From: Planctomycetota bacterium | Lineage (GTDB): Bacteria > Planctomycetota > Planctomycetia > Pirellulales > Lacipirellulaceae | DNA length: 64,000 nucleotides | Assembly (NCBI GenBank): GCA_029781135.1 | Contig: JAKOXH010000036.1 | Location: 1 to 64,000 of the forward strand | Direction of reading: 5' to 3' | Shown here: in pieces, positions 16,593-26,100 of the stretch | Numbering within the stretch: position 1 is the stretch's first letter | Layout: each line of letters starts with the position of its first letter | Position numbers and translations under genes: made by a program | The notes under the pieces: model-generated | The model's input: the letters and a program-made list of their open reading frames with translations, nothing else | Told to the model about the DNA's origin: nothing | The model's database searches: none

Positions 16593-18713
16593 CTACGCTC
16601 CTTCGCCGTTCGATTCGGCGTTATCCAGCTCGCGGAGCGCCGCCTTGCGACTTAGCTTCACGCGATCCTGTTCGTCGACGGCGATGACCTTGACCATCAT
16701 CGTGTCGCCCACGCGGCACACATCCGCCACGCTGGAAACATATTCCTCAGCCAATTCGCTGATGTGGCAGAGGCCATCCTTGCCGGGCAAGATTTCGACG
16801 AACGCACCAAAGTCCTTGACGCTGGTTACGGTGCCCTCGTAAATCCGGCCAACTTGCACGCTGGCCGTCATCGCCTCGACTCGACCGAGCGCCCGCTTGA
16901 CCGAGGTTTCGTCCTCGCCGGCGATCATCACCGTGCCGTCTTCCTCGACATCGATCGTGACGCCCTCTTCTTCCTGGATGCCGCGGATGGTCTTGCCGCC
17001 CGGGCCGATGAGCAGACCGATCTTCTCCGGATCGATCTTCGTGCGGGCCAATCGCGGTGCATTCGGCGAAGTGTTCGGTCGCGGTCGTGGAATCGCCGAC
17101 AACATCGATCGCAGAATCTCGATGCGGGCTTCACGCGATTGGGCCAGCGTTGCCCGGACGATTTCCTCGCTAATACCGCCGATCTTCAGGTCAAGCTGAA
17201 TGCCCGTGATGCCGTTTTGCGTGCCGGCGATCTTGAAATCCATGTCGCCGTAGTGGTCTTCGTCGCCGATGATATCGGTAAGCAGCACCCATTTGTCGCC
17301 GTCCTTCACCAAGCCGGTTGAAATACCGGCGACCGGATTCGTGATCGGCACGCCCGCGGCCATCAGACCCAGCGTCGCGCCGCAGACGCTCGCCATCGAG
17401 CTTGAGCCGTTCGATTCCAAAATGTCGGAAATCACGCGAATCGTGTAGGGGAACTCCTCGTGATCGGGCAGCACGGGGTTCACGCTCCGCTCGGCCAACA
17501 TGCCGTGACCAATCTCGCGACGGCCTGGCCCGCGAATCGGCCGGCACTCACCGACCGAAAACGGCGGGAAGTTATAATCCAGCATGAACCGCTTCGAGTA
17601 TTCCTCGAACAGTCCATCCACCCGCTGTTCATCCCGTCCCGTGCCCAAAGTCACCGTAACGAGTGCCTGGGTTTCGCCCCGTTGGAAGAGGGCCGAGCCG
17701 TGCACACAGGGCAGCAGATCGACTTCGCAGGTAATCTGCCGCAGCGTTTTGTTGTCGCGGCCGTCCGAGCGGGTACCGCCCAAGATGAGATCGCGCACCA
17801 CTCGCCGTTCGAGATCGTGCCAGGCCTTTTGGAAGGCTTCCAGGGCTGGCGCGCCTTCCGCCGTCGGGCTGGGAATGATTTCCAGGAGTGCCTGAGACTT
17901 CAACTGCGCAACTGCTTCCGCACGAGCGTGCTTGCCTTCGGTGCGTTTGGCTTCCTTGAGGCGATCGTACATCGTGTTCTTGAGCCGCTCATACAGCCCG
18001 TCCTTGGGCGGCGACACGAATTCGGCCTTTTTCACACTCACCTTCTTGGCCAATTCATCCTGCAGGTCGCACAGCTCGCGGACGTACTTGTGGGCCTCAG
18101 CCAGCGCTTCGAGCATCCGGTCTTCCGGCAGTTCGCGGGAGAAGCCTTCGATCATGAGGATCGCATCGCGCGTGCCAGAAACGATGAGATCAAGCTCACT
18201 GACCTCCAATTCGTCGTGCGTCGGGAACGGCACGAATTGGCCATCCACCAGCCCCAGGCGGACGGCTCCCAACGGTCCCAGAAATGGTAACGGCGAAATG
18301 CAGAGGGCGGCGGAAGCTCCGTTCATCGCCAGCACGTCGCCATCGGTCTGGCGATCGCTCGCCATGACGAAGTTCATGACCTGAACCTCGTCGTTGAAAC
18401 CTTCGGTAAACATCGGCCGAATCGGCCGATCAATCAGCCGCGCGGTCAAAGTTTCCTTGGTTGTGGGGCGTCCTTCCCGCTTGAGAAAACCACCCGGAAA
18501 TTTGCCCGCCGCCGCCTGCCGTTCGCGGTAATCGCAGGTGAGGGGAAAATAGTCCATCCCCGGTCGTGCTGGCCCCGAGGCCACCGCACTTAAAGTGACA
18601 GTCTTTCCATATTGCACCAAACAACTACCGGCCGCTTGTTTCGCGAGCGCGCCCGTCTCAATGCTGAATACGCCCTTGCCAATTTGCCGTTCCACTCGAA
18701 TTCGCTGTAACAT
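16593..18713 (-). CDS. pnp: Polyribonucleotide nucleotidyltransferase (PNPase)
   Basis: 706 residues, normal PNPase length. Two RNase PH domains (about 8-230 and 320-545) flank an alpha-helical linker; the second contains the active-site stretch MDFKIAGTQNGITGIQLD. A KH domain with LLIGPGGKTIRGI and an S1 domain (GRIYEGTVTSVKDFGAFVEI) close the protein, which ends in a Glu/Asn-rich tail. It degrades mRNA 3' to 5' with phosphate. The ATG at 18713 is chosen because AGGA lies five bases upstream and MLQRIRVERQIGKG fits the family; the frame is open to 18869 without similarity. It follows rpsO, the widely conserved order. Confidence 0.97.
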   Translation of the reverse strand: MLQRIRVERQIGKGVFSIETGALAKQAAGSCLVQYGKTVTLSAVASGPARPGMDYFPLTCDYRERQAAAGKFPGGFLKREGRPTTKETLTARLIDRPIRPMFTEGFNDEVQVMNFVMASDRQTDGDVLAMNGASAALCISPLPFLGPLGAVRLGLVDGQFVPFPTHDELEVSELDLIVSGTRDAILMIEGFSRELPEDRMLEALAEAHKYVRELCDLQDELAKKVSVKKAEFVSPPKDGLYERLKNTMYDRLKEAKRTEGKHARAEAVAQLKSQALLEIIPSPTAEGAPALEAFQKAWHDLERRVVRDLILGGTRSDGRDNKTLRQITCEVDLLPCVHGSALFQRGETQALVTVTLGTGRDEQRVDGLFEEYSKRFMLDYNFPPFSVGECRPIRGPGRREIGHGMLAERSVNPVLPDHEEFPYTIRVISDILESNGSSSMASVCGATLGLMAAGVPITNPVAGISTGLVKDGDKWVLLTDIIGDEDHYGDMDFKIAGTQNGITGIQLDLKIGGISEEIVRATLAQSREARIEILRSMLSAIPRPRPNTSPNAPRLARTKIDPEKIGLLIGPGGKTIRGIQEEEGVTIDVEEDGTVMIAGEDETSVKRALGRVEAMTASVQVGRIYEGTVTSVKDFGAFVEILPGKDGLCHISELAEEYVSSVADVCRVGDTMMVKVIAVDEQDRVKLSRKAALRELDNAESNGEGA

Positions 18714-19053
18714 TCTCTTCCTTCGTTGATAAAGATGCCCGCGATCAGCGCGACATCGTGATGAAATACGTGCTTTCACATCGCGGAAGGATGAGAGATA
18801 AAACGCAAGCGCGCTCAATGAAAACGCCCACGCTTCATCCCTCACCCCAGATCGTGATGAGGCACACACGCTCGACAGCGCAAATACCGGTGGCCAGTTC
18901 CAGCTAAGAGATGCGCCGCAGGCCGTCCGAAATGCCGATAAGAATGGCGAAGCACAAACAAAATTGCGGCGCTCATGCTGCCGCCCACTTCACCCGATCG
19001 TGCGCTGCCAAAAAAACAGCATGGCACCCAAACACGAGTGCCATTACGACGAT
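18714..19053. other. rpsO-pnp intergenic leader
   Basis: 340 bases without a gene. In many bacteria the region between these genes holds a pnp promoter and an RNA stem used for PNPase autoregulation; no such stem could be pointed to with confidence here. Confidence 0.4.
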
Positions 19054-19323
19054 CTACTTGCGGATTTCCAAACGTTGCAACAGTTCGAGATACTTCTCGG
19101 GATTGATCCGCTTCACATAATCCAGCAAGCGGCGCCGCCGACTGACCATCCCCAACAAACCACGCCGGCTGGCGTAGTCCTTGGAGTGCAATTTCAAATG
19201 TTCGGTCATCTGGGCGATCCGATTGGTGAGCAGCGCAATCTGGATTTCCGGGGAGCCTGAATCCGAGGCTCCACGGCCAAATTCACCCTTCAGTTGTTGT
19301 TTCCGCTCTTTTGTAAGTTGCAT
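19054..19323 (-). CDS. rpsO: 30S ribosomal protein S15
   Basis: 89 residues, exactly the usual size. The core reads FGRGASDSGSPEIQIALLTNRI and HSKDYASRRGLLGMVSRRRRLLDYVKR, the conserved 16S rRNA helix-binding segments of S15. It binds early in 30S assembly at the central domain junction. It precedes pnp on the same strand. Confidence 0.98.
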   Translation of the reverse strand: MQLTKERKQQLKGEFGRGASDSGSPEIQIALLTNRIAQMTEHLKLHSKDYASRRGLLGMVSRRRRLLDYVKRINPEKYLELLQRLEIRK

Positions 19324-19724
19324 AACGGTTCCCGTATCACCCAGCCGACGGCTGAGTCATCTCGTTCTGATGCGCTGCGCACCCCCCGTGCCGCGCCATC
19401 TTCCCGTGGCACCAGCGACCGGGTTGTCCTGCCTAAGCTAACACCAACTCCTTAAAACACTTGCGCGACCCAGCACCCAGACCGATCAGTTCGGCCCCGA
19501 AGCGCCACAGGCACGCGCGACAAACTCTTGTGATACTATTCGCTGCTTAAACATCTGAGTTTACCGATGCCGCCGCCATTTGCAACCGCAAATTGGCCGA
19601 GCAACGCAATGAAATCCCCACGATCGGCCGGATTCGCCTCAATCCCTGCTCCCTAATCACCAGGAAACGACGGCCAAAACCGTCGATTTGCCCCTGGCCG
19701 CCTGTTCGCCGGTATCGGCCGGTC
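19324..19724. other. Intergenic region upstream of rpsO
   Basis: 401 bases. It must hold the rpsO promoter (leftward). A 61-codon open frame on the minus strand (19547-19732) has no recognisable features and is not called a gene. Its overlap with the end of the DUF1559 remnant suggests it is derived sequence. Confidence 0.4.
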
Positions 19725-20030
19725 TCAATCACCGTCCAGCCGGTTCGCCTGCGCGCGATGCACTCGCATCTCGATATCGTAGGCCACCTCCCGCACGCTG
19801 CCGTCGCAAAACGCCATGTTCAGCGAATCCGCGTGGGCGCTGCCAAATGCGAAGCAGCCGGCGAATAGGGCCGGGCCGTCCGCCGGCCCATCCTGCCGCG
19901 GCTGATACGCCTCCACCGGCCAGCGCGACTTCGGGTTCCACGCCACGCGGTGGTTGTCCCATTCGAAGCCCGCCCACGCCGATTGATTGTCGCCCATCAC
20001 AACCCCAAAAATGGTTCTCACAGCAAGCAT
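19725..20030 (-). pseudogene. C-terminal remnant of a DUF1559 prepilin-like protein
   Basis: 101 codons. The segment HADSLNMAFCDGS has the H-X9-DG signature that closes DUF1559 proteins, a very large family of secreted, prepilin-type proteins in planctomycetes. MGDNQSAWAGFEWDNHRVAWNP matches the preceding part of the family. Full members have about 300-400 residues with an N-terminal prepilin leader; here the leader and two thirds of the protein are missing. The remnant's 5' end coincides with an array of 7-nt words at 20028. It is probably non-functional. Confidence 0.75.
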
Positions 20031-20090
20031 CTAACATCCCACATCCAGCATCCGTGCTCGCCGCTCATCGCTCATCGCTCGTCGCTAATT
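20028..20090. repeat. Nine-unit 7-nt word array at the DUF1559 truncation point
   Basis: CATCTAA, CATCCCA, CATCCAG, CATCCGT, then GCTCGCC, GCTCATC, GCTCATC, GCTCGTC, GCTAATT. Two word types follow each other without losing the 7-nt phase. The left end overlaps the first codon of the DUF1559 remnant and the right end lies five bases from the next gene's stop. Confidence 0.85.
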
Positions 20091-20095
20091 GCCCC

Positions 20096-20467
20096 TCACA
20101 TAAACGGCAGTCGTCTTTTCGCCCGCTCACGCCACTCGGCATCTCGCTCTGTTCGAATTTCATAATCAGCATCGAATTCATTGTCACAAGTATCGTATTT
20201 CGACCGTGAGTTTGCATTGTGATTAATTGACAGGAATCGCAAGCCCGATTTCAACTCAACACGAAAACGAATTCCAACTAGAATGACAATTGCAGAAATA
20301 TTAAGGCCGATCCACGTATTGCGTGACCAATTGCGCACATCAAGCACGCTAACAAGCCAGCCTGATAGCGAAGGTATCATCCGTGAAATGAGCGCCACAA
20401 TCACAAGTGCTCCCACAAGTAACTCCGGCCAGGGCAAGCCAATTCGGCCGCGTGAATCGTTTCGCAT
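20096..20467 (-). CDS. Hypothetical small membrane protein
   Basis: 123 residues. Two hydrophobic segments are visible (ELLVGALVIVALISRMIPSL and IGLNISAIVILVGIRFRV), then a charged C-terminal tail (DADYEIRTERDAEWRERAKRR). No family was recognised. The ATG at 20467 is used; a GTG six bases upstream is possible and neither has a clear ribosome binding site. Its base composition is lower in GC than its neighbours, as is the next gene's, which could indicate a transferred segment. Confidence 0.55.
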   Translation of the reverse strand: MRNDSRGRIGLPWPELLVGALVIVALISRMIPSLSGWLVSVLDVRNWSRNTWIGLNISAIVILVGIRFRVELKSGLRFLSINHNANSRSKYDTCDNEFDADYEIRTERDAEWRERAKRRLPFM

Positions 20468-20558
20468 GGTCACATCACATCAATCTGGTAAAAATGGCTA
20501 CACGACACGCAATCGCTCTCACGACCCAAAATCTAAGACCAGTGACCATCGTGGCGAC

Positions 20559-21620
20559 TCAAGCAAACTTGGTCGCACGGGCCTGTATCCGCTTCGCTAC
20601 AATGTAAACTACAAGTAGCAACAGTCCGGCGAGCATTGTGCATGCGCGTCGTCGCCATACGGACTCTGGTTTCAAACTGCCGATTCCTTGTGCCTCCAGT
20701 GAGAAAACATCGAGTGGAACCGGGTCCCAGCTTACAGACTGGGTTTTGTACTCATGCGAGTGTGCATTGCCAGATGCTTTTGCAACCTTTTCGAGTTGGT
20801 ACGAGGGGATGCAGCCAAATCGGGTGAAATCATAGTTCTTGTCGGATAGCGATGAAAAGGTGAAGACGCCGTTCGTTGAATTCGACGATTCGTAGTGGAC
20901 GGCGACGCCGTGAGCGACGTCACGCACCGTCGTCGACTGCGTCGTATTTGGGGGGGATTGCCACAGCGATTCAATTTCCAATCGAAATCCATCGGGCGAC
21001 AGAACGATTTTTGAAGGCTCAATATCGACCGCGACTACTTGGAGAGCCGCATCGCCAATCTCGGCAGCAAGTCTCTTGCCGAGCGTCGCATCGGCACGCG
21101 CAATCCCACCTGAGCGCGCTGCCGCCTGAACAAAAAAGTTGCCGCCAAACAAATCCCACCCTTCTTCAAAACTTCCCCAGTTGCGAATTACGAGCGGAGC
21201 GTTTTCAGACTCCGCCCCCAAGGATATGTACCCGTTGGGTGCGAGAACCATTCGATAACGCATACCGACTTTGGAGGAATTGCTCGATTCAACAATTTTG
21301 GTATCCATGCGAAAGTATTTGTTGTCTCGAGACCAGTACTCGATTTCCGTAACGTCTCGCGCGGTACCCTGAGCGTTTTTAATTATATGCGTTTCGGTCA
21401 GAACGAAATGCACATTACCGTAAACATCGTCTCGAACTTTTTGGCAAGCGCTAACGAACGCCTTGATTGCCGTTCGCTGTCTATCATCCAATGGTATGTA
21501 GCGAGGTTCGTCTGCGGGAATTGATTGTGACATTGATTCAACTACGCTGCACATTAGGAAAGTGGCAATAATTCGCCGGGCGTCAACGATTGACGCCGCC
21601 CGCCGAATTATACCGTCCAT
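20559..21620 (-). CDS. Hypothetical exported protein with C-terminal membrane anchor
   Basis: 353 residues from the ATG at 21620. A possible signal segment (RRIIATFLMCSVVESMSQS) begins it, and a single strong membrane helix (MLAGLLLLVVYIVAK) followed by a basic tail ends it. The middle is a soluble domain rich in beta-type residues (ITEIEYWSRDNKYFRMDTK, GFRLEIESLWQSP) without a recognised family. The frame remains open for another 81 codons to 21863 (see the next entry), but that extension is not like the rest. Planctomycete hypothetical proteins of this layout are common; function unknown. GC is lower than average for the window. Confidence 0.6.
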   Translation of the reverse strand: MDGIIRRAASIVDARRIIATFLMCSVVESMSQSIPADEPRYIPLDDRQRTAIKAFVSACQKVRDDVYGNVHFVLTETHIIKNAQGTARDVTEIEYWSRDNKYFRMDTKIVESSNSSKVGMRYRMVLAPNGYISLGAESENAPLVIRNWGSFEEGWDLFGGNFFVQAAARSGGIARADATLGKRLAAEIGDAALQVVAVDIEPSKIVLSPDGFRLEIESLWQSPPNTTQSTTVRDVAHGVAVHYESSNSTNGVFTFSSLSDKNYDFTRFGCIPSYQLEKVAKASGNAHSHEYKTQSVSWDPVPLDVFSLEAQGIGSLKPESVWRRRACTMLAGLLLLVVYIVAKRIQARATKFA

Positions 21621-22172
21621 AATTAAAATGAACTGCAATTGCAATTGAGCCTGCCGAGGCATGAAGACACGGTCGAGCCAACGAGACATCAACGAGATCA
21701 GCAGCTTGCCAAAAGGCCGGCTTCGCGAAAAGGGACGATCCGACGGGATCAGAAAGTCCTGCAAGGGCGCCCCCCACAGCTTGGCCAATTGGAAAAAAGT
21801 GAAAAGCCCTGGCCGAATCCTCGTGAATTCAACCACATTTCCAACTACTGAAAACTTTTCCACTATTTGCTTGATTTTGTGCCACGACCTGTGCTACAGT
21901 CGCACTCACAAATGACCGTGCGGGCGCGGCGACTGCCAAGCAGACGTCTCGCCGGGATCGTGTCAGTTGGCGACCTCTCGGATCGGAGCCGCAGCGCGGC
22001 CACCACCGCGGAAACCTCCGCCAGCCGGGCACCCCGGTCCCGCGGCGCAGTACCTCGCTCGCACGGGTGGAAAGTCGGTCGCAGCTCGTTGCCGTCCGCC
22101 TTCAGGCGGATCATGCGCGTCCGCTCACCCAGGACCGACGCCCCAATGGGCCCATCATTTTTTTGAGAAGCT
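21621..22172. other. Intergenic region with long open extension; possible dispersed element
   Basis: No gene is called. From 21621 to 21863 the minus frame of the next gene stays open and encodes FTRIRPGLFTFFQLAKLWG and more hydrophobic text; the plus strand is also open over the same bases. From 21870 to 22165 the sequence is GC-rich and open in several frames. The block looks unlike both neighbours and could be a repeated element of this genome or a structured leader; a tRNA, RNase P or tmRNA could not be recognised in it. Confidence 0.35.
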
Positions 22173-22243
22173 GTTAGTCGTTAGTCGTTAGCTGTTAGTC
22201 GTTAGCCAGAAGGACCAACATCCGCTATCCATTATCCAACATC
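22173..22243. repeat. Two 7-nt word arrays abutting the desaturase stop
   Basis: First array (22173-22207): GTTAGTC, GTTAGTC, GTTAGCT, GTTAGTC, GTTAGCC. Second array (22216-22243): CAACATC, CGCTATC, CATTATC, CAACATC. The second ends eight bases before the desaturase stop codon. Confidence 0.85.
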
Positions 22244-22251
22244 CCCAGCAG

Positions 22252-23268
22252 CTACGCCGGCTTGGTGCCCCGTGGAATATCGCGGAGCCGCACCACGTCC
22301 CAGGCCAGGCCGACTTTTTCCATGAACAGAATCATGTAATACGTTACGTCGATTTCCCACCAGCGATGCCCCTGCGCGGCCACTCGTTGGTAAGCATGGT
22401 GATTGTTGTGCCACCCCTCGCCGAAGGCCAGTAGGCCCACCCACCATAGGTTTCGGCTGTCGTCCGTGGTTTCATAGCGGCGATATCCCCACATGTGCGT
22501 CACCGAGTTAATCATCCAGGTGACGTGCAGCACGTACACCATGCGGACGCCCAGCCCCCACAGCACCATCGACACACCGGCTCGCCAGCCCCCCAGGCCG
22601 ATACCGGTGCCAAAAAACCCGATTGCAAATAGCACGATGCCAGTGACGATGTGCGAGGGCAAAAATAGATGGTGGATCACCACCATGACTTTGTCTTTGA
22701 GCATATCTGGGGCGTACTTCTTGACGAGGTCTTTATGCCACCGCTGGCCGAAATTGGGCATGAACCAGAGCATGTGGCTCCACCACTTGCCATCGCGCGG
22801 CGAATGGGGATCTCCGACTTTGTCGCTGAAACAATGATGCTTGCGATGGTTGGCCACCCACGTGAGAGCCGACCCTTCGCCCGAGAGGCCCCCCAAAAAT
22901 GCCAGGAGCCAGCGTACGGGTTTATAAGTCTGGAAGGCACCGTGCGTCAGGCAGCGGTGGTACCCCATGCACACACCCACAGCCCCTGTCAGAACAATCA
23001 AGATTGCACAAGCGATAACCGCCTGCCAACTGAAGTAGAATGGCGCCACGAGCGCCAAAGCATGGACAATGACTATCCAAAGCACGACCGGCCAATCGAT
23101 GCCCTGCCGCAGTAGTTCTGCCGCCCCGGCCCCCCGCGTAGCATCGTCTTTCAGCGCTGTTGAGTAATCCACAAGCGCATCGTCTTCGCCATCCGCCGGC
23201 AACAGTCTACGGGCATGGTTTTCCGATGTGTTCCGACTTAACAGTGCCAGAGAATCTTGGTCATTCAT
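22252..23268 (-). CDS. Acyl-CoA/acyl-lipid delta-9-type fatty acid desaturase
   Basis: 338 residues. The three iron-binding histidine boxes are present and in order: HRCLTH (about residue 125), HRKHHCF (about 160) and HNNHHAY (about 300). Four membrane segments are visible around them (VLWIVIVHALALVAPFYF, VIACAILIVLTGAVGV, HIVTGIVLFAIGFF and one more). It introduces a double bond into saturated fatty acyl chains at the membrane using O2 and electrons from a redox partner. This tunes membrane fluidity. The next gene upstream (ComEC) is 211 bases away, so this gene likely has its own promoter. Confidence 0.93.
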   Translation of the reverse strand: MNDQDSLALLSRNTSENHARRLLPADGEDDALVDYSTALKDDATRGAGAAELLRQGIDWPVVLWIVIVHALALVAPFYFSWQAVIACAILIVLTGAVGVCMGYHRCLTHGAFQTYKPVRWLLAFLGGLSGEGSALTWVANHRKHHCFSDKVGDPHSPRDGKWWSHMLWFMPNFGQRWHKDLVKKYAPDMLKDKVMVVIHHLFLPSHIVTGIVLFAIGFFGTGIGLGGWRAGVSMVLWGLGVRMVYVLHVTWMINSVTHMWGYRRYETTDDSRNLWWVGLLAFGEGWHNNHHAYQRVAAQGHRWWEIDVTYYMILFMEKVGLAWDVVRLRDIPRGTKPA

Positions 23269-23479
23269 ATTGATGTTCTGCCGTATTTATAGTCTTGTCC
23301 GAATTCAATACATAGTTGGTGCCGGAGTTTATTGATACACCGTATCAATAACGAGGCTTCATCATCATAGGCCCATCCACCATAGCAAGCTACCCCAAAG
23401 CTGGTCTTTGCGATGAGCCAAGCGGCTTTCCTCGTGTCCTGCCAAGTTGTGGACGTACCATCATTACGCAACGCGGCCC

Positions 23480-26092
23480 CTATAGGTTATTCGACACGAT
23501 CGGCAATTCCTTGAGCCACAGGGAAGCTTCAATCGGTTGGCCCTCATGGATCGAAAACCGCACCGCCCCCGTATCGCGGGTATAAAAGAGTCTGGCGCCG
23601 GCTTGCTCGTAAGTTCTTGCCACTTGGGTGATATCGTCATTTCCGCCCCCGCTGATAACTGCCCATTCCGGCGAGCTCCATGCCGCGAAACCCGGCGGAT
23701 CGCTCCGACGACTCCCGTGATGGGGCGTGAGCACGATATCGCAGTCGATCGGCAATTCAGCCAGCAAATCATCCAATCCCGGCGATTCCAAATCGCCCGG
23801 CAACAGGATCTTCCTTCCGTCAAATTCCACCAGCGCCACCACACTATTCGCGTTATCCGGTCCGATAATTCCTTTTTCCGGTGGATGCAGAATATCGATC
23901 GTCAAGCGCGGCGCAAGTTTCAGCCTGTTTCCCGACCATACCTCGTGAATCGGCACGCCACGCCGCTCGATCGCATCCCGCAGTGCTTGGGTGCCGCGGG
24001 CGGTATTCGCCTCACCGATCAAATTGAACATGACCGGTGAAACGTAAATTGCGCCCACCCGAAACCGCTCGAGCAGTCCAGGCACGGCGTTGTAGTGATC
24101 GGTGTCCGCATGCGAAAGGATAATCCCATCGATATGCGTGATGCCCTCGGACCACAAGTACGAGGCGATCGATTGCGTGACATACTCGGGCGCGCCCATG
24201 GAACCGGCGTCGTAAAGCACCGTTTCACCGTTCGGTCCGCGCATAACCACGCAAGCGCCGTGGCCGACAGCGACAAATGAACACTCAAGCCCATGACGCG
24301 TCGCGGCATGAATGATTGGTGGAAGTGTGCCGACAACGATCCACATCGCAAGTGCCGCCACCTGGTAGCGCACGGGCGGAATCGCCCGCTCAGCCAGAAC
24401 GACCACGAATAGTCCCAGGTAAAACACGGCTACCCACCACCACGCTGGCCCCGGCGACCAAAAGTGGCCGTACGGAAACACATCCGCCCAATGCACGAGC
24501 GTTTCCAGCACGGCCAGCGACCAACTGCAAATGGCGCCACAGATCGCGCCCGTCCAAGGCAGTAGCCAACCCGTCACCACCATGACGAAACCGCTCCACA
24601 TGGCCACGGTAACGAGTGGCCACACCGCCAAACTCGCTGGTATGGCGATTGGCGACACCACATGAAACGTGTAAAGCACCAGCGGCAATGTCACGAGCCA
24701 GACTGCAAATGACGTAATCAACAGGCCCCAACTCCAGATCCTAACCCTGTCTGCTGCCCGCCAATACCAACGCCGCGACTTCCTCACCAATTCATCCAGC
24801 GGGTCGCCTTCAACGGCTCGCAGCCACCGCAGATTTCCCACGCCAATTAGCGCGGCAACTGCCAAAAAGCTCAGCTGCGGCCCCGCTCGAAACAGGTCAC
24901 TGGGATTCAGCGTGGCCACCACCAATGCGGCGGCAAATAGCGAGTTGAACGCCAGTGTTTGCCTGCCAGTCCAAATCGCCGTGCAGGCCAGCACTCCCAA
25001 TACGGCAGCTCTTACCACCGGCGGCTGGGCCTCGGCCAACAGGGTGTAACCCAGGACCACCGCCACGATCAGGCACAGTCCGACCCGACGCGGCAGCCAC
25101 CCCAATTGCGACATCAGCAATAATCCGACGGCCAGTATCGCGACGTTCATGCCGGACACAACGAGCACATGAATGGTCCCAGTTTCGAGGTACGGTTCGG
25201 TTTCTTCAAACGGAAGTCCCTCGCGCGCGCCCAGCAAGATCGCCGCCGCCAACCCTGCCCGTTGCGGTCCAACGAGCGTTCGCACCAGTCGTTTGGCGCG
25301 GTTTTGCAGGGCATCCAAAAGATATGCCGGGCTCCAGTGCGTGCCGGCCGAAATCCGCGTCACGCTTTCCGGCGCCGAACTGCGAATGCGCGTTAGTCGA
25401 TGCTCGGACCGCGCATGGGCCGCAAAGTCAAACTCGCCAGGATTCAGCGGCGGCGAAACCCGCGCGAGTTGACCGAAAATTCGCAGCCGGTCGCCGGTCC
25501 GAATCCACAGCGTGTGACCAACGACCGAAAGTTGGCACAAGCCGCTCAGCGGTCTCCAATTTCGGCCATCGCGAATGCCGACGAGATTCACCGACAACCG
25601 GCTTTGCTCGGTGCCGGGGATTGCCCGCAGGGGCGTCGGCCGCGGGGCCGCGACACGTTCTGCCGACTCACACGCAATCGCCTCAACACACGCCGGCCGA
25701 CTCTCGGTGCCTGCGAATCGCGCGGCCTCGGCACCGTCGAATAGAAACCAATTCCAGTGGTGCCAGCCCGCCGCGGCAAACGCCAACGACATCAGCAAGA
25801 ACCCGCCGGAAATCCGCTCCCGTCGGCGTTGCCACGCGACATACCACAAAACCAGCCCGAGACCGCTAACCAACCACCACAGCACCACCCAACCGGACGC
25901 CCCCAGCCACCCGACGGCCGTTGCCAGAAACGGCGGCGGCAAGTAGCGATCGCCAATCATCCCGGCTGCCGCGGCCAGAAAAACCCAGACAAGCGGCTGG
26001 TACGTGGACGGCGAGTTGTGATCACGCATCGCGAGCCATGTCGCACCCGTTCCGGGCCGTGTCGGTCGATTGGCTCGCCGCGCAGATTCCAT
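23480..26092 (-). CDS. comEC: ComEC/Rec2-family DNA internalisation protein
   Basis: 870 residues, full length for the family. N-terminal membrane segments and a DUF4131-like domain (about 55-230, with TGDRLRIFGQL) precede the Competence domain, which has GAREGLPFEETEPYLETGTIHVLVVSGMNVAI-like sequence and about eight helices. The C-terminal metallo-beta-lactamase domain (about 600-850) carries SHADTDHYN, close to the HxHxDH metal motif, and LTPHHGSRRSDPP. The protein forms the inner-membrane channel that takes up single-stranded DNA and may trim it. Starts at 26092 or at the in-frame ATG 26029 are both possible. Together with the prepilin peptidase at 8388 it hints at natural transformation. 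Confidence 0.93.
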   Translation of the reverse strand: MESARRANRPTRPGTGATWLAMRDHNSPSTYQPLVWVFLAAAAGMIGDRYLPPPFLATAVGWLGASGWVVLWWLVSGLGLVLWYVAWQRRRERISGGFLLMSLAFAAAGWHHWNWFLFDGAEAARFAGTESRPACVEAIACESAERVAAPRPTPLRAIPGTEQSRLSVNLVGIRDGRNWRPLSGLCQLSVVGHTLWIRTGDRLRIFGQLARVSPPLNPGEFDFAAHARSEHRLTRIRSSAPESVTRISAGTHWSPAYLLDALQNRAKRLVRTLVGPQRAGLAAAILLGAREGLPFEETEPYLETGTIHVLVVSGMNVAILAVGLLLMSQLGWLPRRVGLCLIVAVVLGYTLLAEAQPPVVRAAVLGVLACTAIWTGRQTLAFNSLFAAALVVATLNPSDLFRAGPQLSFLAVAALIGVGNLRWLRAVEGDPLDELVRKSRRWYWRAADRVRIWSWGLLITSFAVWLVTLPLVLYTFHVVSPIAIPASLAVWPLVTVAMWSGFVMVVTGWLLPWTGAICGAICSWSLAVLETLVHWADVFPYGHFWSPGPAWWWVAVFYLGLFVVVLAERAIPPVRYQVAALAMWIVVGTLPPIIHAATRHGLECSFVAVGHGACVVMRGPNGETVLYDAGSMGAPEYVTQSIASYLWSEGITHIDGIILSHADTDHYNAVPGLLERFRVGAIYVSPVMFNLIGEANTARGTQALRDAIERRGVPIHEVWSGNRLKLAPRLTIDILHPPEKGIIGPDNANSVVALVEFDGRKILLPGDLESPGLDDLLAELPIDCDIVLTPHHGSRRSDPPGFAAWSSPEWAVISGGGNDDITQVARTYEQAGARLFYTRDTGAVRFSIHEGQPIEASLWLKELPIVSNNL

Positions 26093-26100
26093 GCGGCGGA

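Noticed and set aside
21870-22165. RNase P RNA, tmRNA or SRP RNA in the GC-rich block
   Set aside because: None of the conserved core sequences of these RNAs could be found on either strand.
23265-23471. A 68-codon minus-strand open frame before the desaturase
   Set aside because: No ribosome binding site, no recognisable domain, and a composition like the surrounding non-coding DNA.
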